DNA of 64,000 nucleotides, from the NCBI GenBank assembly GCA_024138015.1, contig JAMXBB010000012.1, forward strand, positions 16,974,634 through 17,038,633, read 5' to 3'. The position numbers were made by a program, and so were the translations under genes. The notes beneath the pieces were generated by a model. The model did not search any database and had not been told where the DNA came from. It saw nothing but the letters and a program-made list of their open reading frames with translations. This document shows, one piece after another, positions 47,456 to 59,016 of this stretch. This DNA is from Lumnitzera littorea. Taxonomy: Eukaryota > Streptophyta > Magnoliopsida > Myrtales > Combretaceae. The first letter of the stretch is position 1, and each line of letters starts with the position of its first letter.

Positions 47456-48358
47456 TTATTGCGTGAGAGCATTGAGCAAAGAAACCCTAACACTTATCAA
47501 ACTCCTAAACACTCTCTCACTACATGACTCAATTTCACCAACACAATCCTCCAACTCTTGCATTCCCTTAAGCACCATCTTCACATCCTCCTCTTTCACT
47601 TTCCTCAGACTCTGCGCGATCTCCGCAGAGCGTCGGACTTCGTCAATGCTCTCATCCACCTTCGTTTTCTTCTTTCCCTCCTCCAAAACCCTAAATTTCT
47701 CCCTCCACATGGGTTTTCTCGGGTAAAACGAAATCGCAATGCCATTAAAAAGCATCAATGATACCGTTGAAGTCACCTCGATGACGTCAGCAACCGCCGC
47801 ATAAAGCTCCATGTCGGAAACTTCCGAGATGTCCTTAACGTTGAATTTTTCCACCAATCTAACGATTGGAATGAGCTTATTACGCATATCGTCGACCAAC
47901 TTCTTTTGGCTCTTCATGCATGAAATAAACTTTGACCCGTCCCTTTTCCTTAAAGCCACTTGAGAAGCGGACTGCTCCTCCTTGAGAACCAAGACTGAGG
48001 TTCGGAAGATCCCAAAAACGTCGACGAACCGGAGTAAGTCGTCAAGGAGCTTATCGACTGTGCCGGGGTGGCAGCGGAGGGATTCCCGGCTTTGCGGGAG
48101 GTGGAGGAGGTCATTCAGAGAGTCATGAACGTCGCGCAGCATGTTGAGGCCCTCGCAAAGCCATGAAGTGGTTCGGGTTTGAGGAGTGCTTGATCCCCAA
48201 GTCTTGAGCATGGTGAGCTCATGTTTCAGCTGGGAGATCAAGGGGTGTGATCTTGTGGTGGGAAGACTGATGGATCGGATGTGGTGAGAGATAGTTGGTG
48301 CGCGGTTGGGATTGGTTTTGTTGGGAAACGAGAGCGAACGACCAAAAACACCTACCAT
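47456..48358 (-). CDS. DUF241-domain protein (plant-specific, function not established)
   Basis: An uninterrupted 300-codon frame from ATG (48358) to TAA (47456-47458), without introns. The N-terminus has the conserved HHIRSISLPTTRSHPLISQL, followed by ELTMLKTW, SWLCEGLNMLRDVHDSLNDL, a TVDKLLDDLLRFVDVFGIF segment and LKEEQSASQVALRKRDGS. That is the order of the Arabidopsis DUF241 family, whose members are about 270-330 residues and usually intronless. Residues 150-300 are Lys/Glu-rich helices. A hydrophobic patch TSTVSLMLFNGIAISF lies near residues 195-210; I see no signal peptide. Base composition is richer in G+C than its surroundings. A TATA box is placed 157 bases upstream. The family's biochemical role is unknown to me. 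Confidence 0.93.
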   Translation of the reverse strand: MVGVFGRSLSFPNKTNPNRAPTISHHIRSISLPTTRSHPLISQLKHELTMLKTWGSSTPQTRTTSWLCEGLNMLRDVHDSLNDLLHLPQSRESLRCHPGTVDKLLDDLLRFVDVFGIFRTSVLVLKEEQSASQVALRKRDGSKFISCMKSQKKLVDDMRNKLIPIVRLVEKFNVKDISEVSDMELYAAVADVIEVTSTVSLMLFNGIAISFYPRKPMWREKFRVLEEGKKKTKVDESIDEVRRSAEIAQSLRKVKEEDVKMVLKGMQELEDCVGEIESCSERVFRSLISVRVSLLNALTQ

Positions 48359-48514
48359 TTTCGAAATCTACGCAGTATTGTAGCTTGTAACGACTTTATG
48401 TGTTCTTATCAGAGAAAGATAATTAGAGATGGAGTTCTGGGTTGTAATGTGTGTGTGTTTCGGTTTGTTTGTCTATGCAGAGTTTATAATTTGAGAGGGG
48501 GGTGGTGGGGTTTG

Positions 48515-48522
48515 ATTATATA
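48515..48522 (-). promoter_or_regulatory. TATA box of the DUF241 gene
   Basis: The minus strand reads CCTATATAATC. It is 157 bases upstream of the ATG, giving a 5' UTR of about 125 bases. The UTR is rich in CA and CT on the coding strand. Confidence 0.6.
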
Positions 48523-51341
48523 GGAAGGCCAGCTCATAAACAAGTAGAGAGCTCAAATAATTATTTGTCCTATGCTATGCATGCTATATTAAGTTTTTTC
48601 GGCCGTTATATTTATTAGGGCCTAGATCTAAACGGTAAATAATGTCGATTGTTCTGTAACTCGCACCAGGTGGGATAAATAATAAGCGGGAGAAGCAAAT
48701 CAAAATTTCATTAGTATTTATTAGTATAATTTATTAATACCATCTTTTTATTATATATGTAAAGAGAGAAAAATAAAAGCATCTCTTAATATAAATCTTG
48801 GGACTGTAAGAAAGTAGAACCCATGTATCAGTTGCATTTAAAATTAAATTCATCCAGTTGCACTTATCTGCTCCTCATCGGATATAAATACGTAGACTGA
48901 TATTTAGTGGTAGGGAAGGAAGAGGCGAGAGGCGCACGAGGGGGTTGGGGTGGGGGGCGTGGTGTGGTGAGGGGGATGTTGGTGCGGCGCGGGGAGACTT
49001 GATCCGAGAATAATTCCAGCTGTGTTTGTGAAGCAATCATGTGGAGTAAATCCAATTCAAGCGGAAAGGAGACATAACGTGGAACGCCAAGCTGTATATC
49101 TTTATTTTTTGGGGCCAATTTTGACAGCCTCCTTGTATAGAAAATCTATTGCATTAATGAGGCTATTGGGAGATGTGGATTGATTAGCTTCTTGAGAGAT
49201 ATTATAGTCCGGTTTCCAAAAAATTGTCACTTTGATCATAAACTTACTAGTTTTATAATGTATTAATAGATTTATAGTCTAATGATATGAATATTAATCT
49301 CATAAGAAAAATAAATTAGATTCGAATTTTTCTTTTTTATTATAATCACTGAAAATATATAATTTTATAATGTTGACATGTTTTCTTCCTTTTAGGTGCT
49401 TTATACTATTAAATAAATGATGAAATTATTAGTTGGGTATGCATATATAACATATTGTATAAACTCATAATATGCGATGTTATCGCTTGAAAAAAATTGA
49501 AAATATCCATATATTATTCCACTTTTGGTAAAACTTCCACAATTGTCTTTGATAGAAGTAATAAACTTTACCATAAAAAAAAATTTGGGATTCTATTGCA
49601 ATAAAAATAAAATAAAAAATACTTAATAGGAATCAATATTTCACATTTTGTTAAGAGATGACTGCAAAAACTAAACTAGGAATTTTTTTTTGTCTTTTAC
49701 ATTTTGAAAATTTTTTAGACTTAGATTAAAGAACATAAAACAAACAAGACAATAAGCAAAGGACATAAAAGGTGTGTGAGACTTTGGATACATTTTTCCA
49801 CCTTAGGAAACGTGTTTTTCTTGGAGACATTACTTCTATATTTTACTTAATATTTTTCCATTTCCTTAACTACCAATAAAATTTTCTTGTACATAGTAGT
49901 AGAATGGATAATTTTTAATATTACTATCACACATGTTTGCACATACTATATATATTCTTAAAATTTTATTAATATTTATATATTACTATATGTGTTATCC
50001 AATAAATGTTTTGTGGAATACATTAGCCTCTCAACACACAATTTGAAAGGTAGCCAAGACCTATACAATTGGAATATAATTAATAAGGCATTTGATTCCT
50101 TAAAAAGCCCTAGCGCATAACCAATTTTTCTCATTGTCCTTTTCTCTCAACGCGTAGCTGCTTCATAAATAGTATGCATTGCATTTGCATATACCACCTG
50201 TATATGATTTTATGATAATAAAATAATGGAGAAGTACGATATATGTACGTTTAATTCGTTATTGCGTGACAAAAATGTTCTTTGCTTAATTGCAGTGTTT
50301 CTCCGGCTAAAGAGTGTTTCAAATAAAAGTTAACTTGGTTTATGATATATATAATGCTGGAATATGCAACTAATAATTTCATTCTCGCATCTGCGTTTCC
50401 CTTTTGGTCTTGAACGGCAGACATGGATTTATAAGTTCAAAGAGGAACTCCTGCATTGATATTATTCAAATAAAATAGTAAATATTGAGTTACTGTTTTT
50501 GAATTTATACATGGCAATTACGGAAGAAAAAAAAAGAAGAAGAAGAGTAAACCGTGAATCCGGAACGCAAAATGAATAGGAGAAATCGGTCAGTAGAAGG
50601 GGCAATCGGCTTCCAATTATACATGGTCAACCATGATGGATCATGACTGATTGTTAAAATGTTCCTATCTACATGTGTGAGAATATTGTATCGCGATGGC
50701 TAGAAGAATCTGGTACTATAGAGATATATATGTGTGTATATATTAATGTTACAAATAATACTTAAATTTTGTTAAAATATGTAACCTATCGTTGCTGGAA
50801 TGACCATTTGAGGCAAAATGAATTGTGATCCATTTAAAAAAGTAGGGATAGTTTGACTAACTGATAGTGATGGGTCAATTCTTGCTTTATTATTATATTC
50901 ATGTCAATAAAAGAACTAATTCAATATTTCAATTAGATAGTAAATTAATTTTTTAAGAATTTGTTTGAATTGTTTTTTTTTCTTTTTTATCTATTTGAAA
51001 TTTGATATTTGAAAAACTATTTTATCTATATATTATTTATTTTTATTTTATAATTATGATAAAGATGATGATTGAAGTGTTATAATTGAGAAATAAAAAT
51101 TTACATATTTTGAAGAGAAAAGTTTTAAAAAAATATATTTTATGTATTGAAAATTATTATTTTAATTGATATTTTTGAAAAAATATATTTTCATCTTTTT
51201 TATATCAAACATAAAGATTCAAGTAGACAACAATAAAATGTCAATAAAGCGAAAAATAGATGAATCAAATGAAGTCTTAAAGTATAGATAATAAATTATA
51301 TATTTTGATAAAATTTAGATACCATTTATGAAATTAACCCC

Positions 51342-51365
<24 letters not shown>
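51342..51365. repeat. (TA)n microsatellite
   Basis: Uninterrupted alternating TA/AT run of about 24 bases. Confidence 0.9.
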
Positions 51366-51372
<7 letters not shown>

Positions 51373-51512
51373 ACATTGTTTTTTTAAAGGGTTTTCTTAG
51401 TAAATCATAAATATCATATCTTTATTTCTTTTCTATCTATCTCTCATATACATGGTGTAGCTAATAAAGATAAATTCAGATCGAATGCTTAATGAAGTTA
51501 TTTCACAGTGAG

Positions 51513-51515
<3 letters not shown>

Positions 51516-51548
<33 letters not shown>
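51516..51548. repeat. (TA)n microsatellite
   Basis: Uninterrupted TA run of about 33 bases, the longest in the window, 70 bases upstream of the 51631 frame. Confidence 0.9.
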
Positions 51549-51550
<2 letters not shown>

Positions 51551-54500
51551 GGCAATGCAACACCCAAGAGTAAGCATAAACAATAAAGAAAGTCTTTAAC
51601 CTCCATACACAAAGAAGGAAACTGAAAAAAATGGTGGACATGCCAAACGAAGTTTCGCTGTCAATAAAATTAAAGGAATTATATCTTCACGGCTGCTGCT
51701 TCTGTTTCACTCTGTGGAATCAAAACTATCCTCATTTTTGCATGCATAGGGATGAGTGCTCTGTGCTCAGGCTTTTTCTTTCTTTATTAAAACCTTATCT
51801 TCAGGGTTTATTTTAATCTAAGGAAGCCAGTGGAGATTAAAATATAGGTCAGACGATATGGAAAGATTCACACGTGTAACCCTGCAGAAATGATAATAGT
51901 TGAATAAGTGCCCTTTGATCTTAAAAATTTTTTTTATTGTAAGACGTGTAAGTGCTAACTGGCATGCAACGCACTCGTCACGCGGTTTTGCTAACTAAGA
52001 ATTAAGATACCCACGCACGTTCACGCTGTCTTTCTGGAAGTAATAACCTGCCAATAATTGCGTCTCGTACGTAGAAATCCCCGACCAGAAGACCTGGCTG
52101 GGAGTTCAAAGTACTATAACTTAGTCGTTTCACGCGGCTTTCGCACTTTAGAGCAGTTATACTAAGGATAATTGAACTATTAAGCCATTGATAATTGGAT
52201 TTAAAACATCGAATATAGTACTTTGATCATAGACCATGAATATATTTGATATGAGGACTTACTGAAACATAGGAGCTCATGGTTGGCTAAACAAACCCCT
52301 TGGAATGGAGCAACTAATTGTATTGGTATCGAAGTGTGACCATAGTGTTGAGCATTTGGTTTTGATGATCAATATATCCCGTTGAATTATTTACTATAGA
52401 GAAAATTCTAGTTTTAGTCCTTAATAAGTACTTACCTTTTCATTTGAGTTGCCACATTTTGTTGTTCTATTTTAAGTACTGAACGTTTTTAGAATCTTAA
52501 AAAAAAAAAAAAAAAAAAAAACCTTCATTAAATTTGTTAAATTTTTTTGTCAATCTTGAGTATGTTTTAACTTCTTATTGGCAATGGGATAGTTGACCAA
52601 CATGGCTCGGGTTCAAACAAATTATTTTAGCCTATGTTTCTTACCTTTTTTTTTTTTAATAATTTTGGATCATTTTTATCCTATTATATAATTAAATATA
52701 TTTAATATTATCATTTTATCTTGTTAATTATAGTGGAGTAATTTGAAGTTCATACATATTATAATTATAGTGATAATTTAATAGATTTGAAGGAAAGCCT
52801 ACGTTTCTAGGGTTTTAAAAATATTAAAGACTAAAACAAAAGAAGAAAAAAAAGGTTGAAAACTCAAATAGAAAAGGTAAATATTAAGAATTAAAAGTAT
52901 ACTTTCCTCCTTTTTGTATGCATATCTTCAATTAATATCTAACCAAAAGTTTTAAAACATGAGTAATTTGAGTATTCAATTTTATGAATGCACGATCATG
53001 GATTCTTGTTCTCATACTCATATGTAGGAATTGTAATTTATGTGTTCATAAAACAGTTGCTCATAAAACTAATACGAGGTGTGACTATAATATGACTAGT
53101 TACAAGGTCAACAAAGTAGATGGATAGTGGGATGAGAACACGCAAATTGAGACTAGGTTCTCAAACTAAAACTTATAAACGCTCTTCTAAGTTGTTCCAA
53201 AAACAGAGTTACAACGGCGACCAGGTACGATATTGGTAAGCACTTCTGTGACTGACGTTGCTAAGGCCATGTCTCGGTCCAAACATAAATATTTGATGAA
53301 GTGCGTCAACGCAACTAGTATGTTACTCTTGGGTATACCTACTACATCCAATTATCAGGACAATGCATCAAGATTTTGGTTTAAAAGGAAAACTAAATCA
53401 AATCAAACTATGTCTACCGCAAACAATAAAAAACCAATAAAAATTGTTAGTTAATAAGATAGATATAAAAGTTTTGCTTCTCTAAGTTGAATGTAGAATA
53501 TCTCATTGAATGTTCGAAATTATACCATATGATCCAAGTAAATGTTGGATGTTTAACCGTAAACATGAGGATCAAATATCTCGCAATTACTTGTCTAGAT
53601 CCATCTTGTCTTATTTCGTATCCATTGGACAATCCGATCTATTCCCGTATAAGCAATTGATATTTTATAAAACTAATCATTAAAGATTCTTTCATTTAAA
53701 GTAAAATTTCTAAAATCTTTACTAGTATTTAGTTGTTAAAACTGGATAAGATAAAGAGTTCTAAATAGTATAAATACAAGTATAATATTATTATATCTTA
53801 TTTGATTTATATAGTACTAGATATAAATTTTTGTATTATCCTCTATTAGTATACATAAGTACTGAATTCAGTATTATATTTTAATATTTATATCTTTAAT
53901 ATTGTCTAATATTCATTTAATTTTATTTTTATATAATTTAAAAAGTATAAAATTTAAATATTATCTAATATTTATACCCTCAATATTGTTTAATAATTAT
54001 TTAGTTACATTTATATCTTGAATACTTATGCTTTGTCCATTGAAATTAACTTTTGTACCATATTTTAGATGGAACAAATTTTTGATTTTTTTCTAGTCCT
54101 TCAAATCTTTTTTATCTAGTAATCAAGCTCAAATTCTAAACTAAACATTGAACAAGTTTTATTTAGTTCAATTTCATAAATTTTTGTGCAACCAAATGAT
54201 ACCTTGATTTTTAGACTAATTACAATATACAGGATAAATCTGAAATGAAAAGAAAAAATACTAAAATTATGTAGCTCTATACATGAAATTGATTCTATCT
54301 TGTCATAATTCATGTATGTAATAAGGCAAATTGAAACAATAGCATTGACTTTGATTTAAATAAGGGGAACAGATTTCTAATTTAAGAGCAGAAAGTAAGG
54401 ATATAAATAAGATAAACCTATTCGTAAACTACTCGATTTTAGTTCGAGATTTACTTGAATTCGAATAGCTTATCAAGTGTAGCTTAAGTTTTGTAATGCT

Positions 54501-55274
54501 TAGCTTAACAAGCTCATGGGCTTTATTGAACTTAAATCAAATTTAAATATTAGTTGAGTTGAGCCAAGTTTGAATATCATTATTTTATTTAAATTTATAA
54601 TATCTTTTAGGATTATTGATTATAAATAAGCATAATTGAGTCGAACTTAAACTTATCAAGTCTCATTTCAAATCAAGCTCGATCTTTATAACTTAAAACT
54701 TGACAAGTTCAAATAGAGTCTGAGTTTTGAGTTTTTCCATTTAAGTTGAGATAAAAGTTAGCATTGTATCGTTTTAACTGACTCATTTTGAAAGATAGAC
54801 AAGAAATCATATTGCCACCTTTATGGTGGAATCAGATTATCTTTATTTATTTTACTTCAATTTTCATCATTGGCCCTCTTAAAATGTTATTTTGTGTAAT
54901 TTATAGTTGAAAATATATGGATATCATAATAATATTGGAAGGTAATTAAGAATTTAGACAATTTTAACAATTAATTTATAAAGTGAGAGAAGAAAAATTG
55001 AAAGGATACTATAATGATCTTGCTCCTATGACATATCGCTCTTCAAGTAAACTTCATTTTTTAGATTAAGGATAAGAAGAAATTGGCTTTTCTTCACACT
55101 GAACAAACCTAACCCTTACTTCTTAGATAATTATTTTGAAAATATTCAAATCTCTATCTTCTTCCGTTTATGCATTGTTAAATATAGTAGGTAAATACAA
55201 TTTTGAAGTTTATCTGACGATAAAATTAAGATACTTTTCCAAGTATCATACTTTAAATAAGGTAAATTAAAAAA

Positions 55275-56200
55275 AAAAAGGGTTACTTGTGTATATGGTC
55301 ATTTGCAAAAAGGTGACCGGGGTTTTATGTTTCGACAAACATGTTACTTGTAATATTTAATTTTATGTTAACTATAAGAATGAAAATATGTCAAAATTTT
55401 AATGGTTTATATTAATATGATATAAATAAAACTTAACTATACTAATAAAATATAAGAGAACTTGCACGGAAAAGAAGAGAAACAAAAGACCAATAGTCAC
55501 CATTGCTACATATTAAGGAGACCAAGGATGGCTAACAACCATCAAGGGGGTCAAGTGACAACCCTTTCCCCCCTTGCCTTCTCTCTCTTTTAGTAGTATG
55601 CCACCCCTAGCCTTAGGGTGATCGACAAGTGACCTAATCTAGTTGTGGCTGTGTAACTCATAAAGTGGTGGTGGACAGTTACCCATACAACAAAAAATTA
55701 TTAAAAAGAAAAAGAAAAAAAGCACAAAAGCCTAAAGGGTCTAAATTGGGTCATGTAACCTAGACTTTAACTATGTACTCTTACGCTTTTTCATTTTTTA
55801 ATTTGCACTATTACACTACAATGATCAAGACCTTGTAGTGGTGGTGGTGGCGATTGCCCACCACCACTATGTAGGTCGCGACTTACAATTGGATAACATT
55901 TAAATGATACCCTTAGTTTGATCGCCTGTTGACTATCCTTTAAACTAAGGGTAGCTACCAAGTGGCAGTGGCAACTATCATTGTTGCTTTTTTTTTTCCT
56001 CTTTTTTATTTAATTTATGTATTTTTGAAGGATTTTTAATTATATTATTATTTTCAATTATTTATTGATTACATCAACCACTAAAAAATGCTATGTATCT
56101 CTTATGTATGATTTACATAGGTTCATATATTTGTCATAAAGCAAAAACATATTACCTAGTTACATAACATGCGAGATATAGGTCACCTTTTTAAAATATT
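55275..56200. mobile_element. Candidate MITE / non-autonomous DNA transposon
   Basis: AAAAAGGTGACC at 55307-55318 is matched in inverted orientation by GGTCACCTTTTT at 56181-56192, and the sequences just inside (CATGTTACTTGTAATATTT against CATGTTATGTAACTAGGTAA) also resemble each other. The interior has no coding sequence but contains smaller inverted pairs: ACCCTTAGTTT with AAACTAAGGGT (55909-55951) and GTGGTGGTGG with CCACCACCAC (55839-55867). The exact ends and TSD are unclear. Confidence 0.35.
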
Positions 56201-57075
56201 TCCTTGAAATAAACGTATGAACAAGCATCGACTAGATACGTGGCCCCTATATATATGTGTGTATGTGTATGTATGTATATATATACATTTATATAAACAT
56301 ATATATATATATATATATTAAGAGTTTAATATAACTTAGTAGTTAAATATTTGTTATTTTATTTTTTCTAGATGCATTTTTTATTGAATAACATTTTTTT
56401 TTGTATTTATTAGACATTTTTTTCCATAATAACCAATAATATTAATTTTATTAACGAAAAATCATATTTAACTAAATAATTCCAATAAATTGTAATTTTT
56501 TATTAGTACTACATCATAAGTAATAATTACATTGTCCATATTACAAATACTCTATCGTATCACGTAAATTATTGATAAATAATACCAATTATATAACATA
56601 TTAAGTAATTCTTTTTACAACTATTGTTAAAAAAAAGAACATGGATGATTAATAATTAATTGCCTAATAACTTACATTTAAAATGATCTTTTTTCTTTAA
56701 CATTGTTGACAAAACAATAATATAAAGTTATCATGAATAGAAATAGTATAATACTTTATATCTATATCGATTTTCTCTTTTTGCTTTATTTTCTCCCATT
56801 CATATATATATATATATATATTTACACAAGTTTTACGTATATAATGTATTCTTTTTTATGAATTATTAGTTAAATTTTATTTAATATGTAGGCATGATAA
56901 AAAGGTAGAAAGTTTATTTTTTTAATTTCTTATAAAGTGTATCAATCACTATAATCCTATTGCAAGCTAAATCATTAATAATTATAAGAATAAGTAGACA
57001 TTATTTTATCAATAATTTTAATATCGACTTAGTTAAGGTATGTTCAATCCTCTCAGTTATATGATTCTAAATCCG

Positions 57076-57108
<33 letters not shown>

Positions 57109-58918
57109 TATTGTAAATTATCAAGAATATAAGAGTCTAATTATAAACTATTTGACACATTATACGTGTATTAAATTTATACTCAATGTTTTACATATAT
57201 TAATCACCTATCACATATTATATAATTCTATAAAGGTCGGATCCATATACTATGCAAGTTAAATACGAAGTCAAAGTCAAATACCTCATGAAAACAACTC
57301 TTATGACTTCTACATTGGAATAACGAAATCCACACATGAAGCTAACCCCAGTGCAAAACTCCGGCGCCTCACGTATATATATAATGATCGATTTATTATA
57401 ACAATCGAATTCCCTTAATTTTTCTCCATTAATTAGGGCCAACTTCACAATCTATATCAAGAGAGGAAAAGAATGAAATATGTGAAAGGATATATAAGTG
57501 CGTGGGTTGACAAGCAATGTTGTCATTACTGTATTATCAGTTACCTAACTTTGGCAACACAGAAAGAAAACACCAACTTGCTCAAAGTCGGTGCGTAGGA
57601 CATTATCATATAGTTGAGGATGTTGCAATTATGAAATAATGTAAAGTAAGCAGGTTTCATGCATGTTGTATATTGTCATTATTCTCGGAGTGGTCGTCCA
57701 TTTGCTATGTAGCATGTCCAAAAAACAACCAGGAAACATTGACAGCGAACTTCTTAAGCACGAACACATGTTCCTGGAATTTTTGAAATGGTGCGTGTTA
57801 ATTGAAAAAAATATAAATTCGATATTAATATGTCATGTGTTTAAATAAGTGGTGGATAAATAACAATAATATTTAATAATTAGGTTTTAAAAAATTACTT
57901 TTTATGCTTTCACGTGTTAGAATTTTATTGATAATTACGCATCACTAATCCATCTATGTGGTTGATTAGTATTATTAAAACTTGTCTTATATCAATTGAT
58001 AAGGTGAAATTGACTATATAGTTTTTTAATAGGAGTAGTTTCTAAATAAAGTTACTAAACTTCTCTAAACTTGAGATTTTTTTACGATTTTATCTTTATT
58101 TTTTATGAAATCAAAACAATCATTTATCTCATTTTAATTTAAGACTATTAAATTAATTATCTCCAAATTTTGAAATATAAATTAATAGTGGAACGGATTA
58201 CTAAACCTGTCATGGGATCACAAAGGTTTCCTATAAACTTGGTGTTGACACCGGCTTAAGAATTGGGAACCGAATCAAAATGACTCAATTCGATAGTTAA
58301 GGTTCAACTTTAAATCTAAAAGAGGTTATTTGAATATTTTGAATGAAGATGCAGCATTTAAATCCAAATCCAGTTCAAGGTGCGATTTGAATATAAATAT
58401 GAGGATGAGGCATGAATTCATAGCATATAACTACACATTACATCGATATAAAACAAGATATCAAGACGACTGAAGAAGGGGATCGGAGGCCCTAAGACAC
58501 CGAACATGTTATTGAATAAATTCCTTGGGTTCTTTTTTTTTTTTTTTTTTTTTTTGGCCGCCAAATAGAAACGAATAAATTCTTTAGTTTAGTTTAGTTT
58601 TCCTTTTTCCTATTTTTTTTTTTCATCATTTATAGTAATTCTAATAAATTATTTATTTTATTTTAGTACTTTTTCCTAATTTTGATTTAGGGGAGGATAG
58701 TTTTAGATTCTCCTTTTAAAAGCACTCGGATTCGAGGCGATATCGAATACTATCGCAACTCCTATACATTTTCTATCATGTAGTCACATACTTGTTTGAA
58801 GACTGAAAAATAGGAGTATCATCAAAATATGAAGCCTATTAATTGTTGCCCTTTTTCATCACTAGAAATTCTATATTCATTTCAAACACCGGAAAAAGAT
58901 AGATAAAAAATGACATGC

Positions 58919-58957
<39 letters not shown>

Positions 58958-59016
58958 GATACACATACACACACGATAGATAAGTGTCAATTAAAGTTTA
59001 ATACATATAAAGTACA
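56201..59016. other. AT-rich intergenic region with microsatellites
   Basis: No gene is supported. There are TA-rich runs at 56260-56320 and 56801-56822, (CT)n(AT)n at 57076-57110, a T tract at 58530-58554 and (TA)n at 58922-58951. GGATATATAAGTG at about 57489 could be a TATA box ahead of the 61-codon frame at 57663-57848, which starts with a hydrophobic stretch (MLYIVIILGVVVHLLC). That is a possible first exon, but nothing confirms it. Confidence 0.45.

Larger units (their letters stand above)
48531..55274. other. AT-rich intergenic region, no supportable gene
   Basis: Upstream of the DUF241 gene there is a GC-rich patch at 48890-49010 (Pro/Arg-rich minus-strand frame 48864-49118). From 49120 onward the DNA is AT-rich with short frames (51631-51816, 53233-53454, 53447-53632 minus, 54116-54313 minus) that show no domain. 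The interval 54420-54760 repeats words of the type AGCTTAA, CAAGCTC, GAGTCGAA and TTGACAAG, suggesting a decayed TE. Tracts of A (52499-52520) and T occur. Confidence 0.5.

Noticed and set aside
48864..49118. 84-codon minus-strand frame with a Pro/Arg-rich tail upstream of the DUF241 gene.
   Set aside because: Composition follows a GC-rich patch; no family, promoter or splice evidence.
51631..51816. 61-codon frame and possible microRNA precursor downstream of a (TA)n tract.
   Set aside because: No stable hairpin with a plausible mature sequence was found by eye, and the peptide matches no family.
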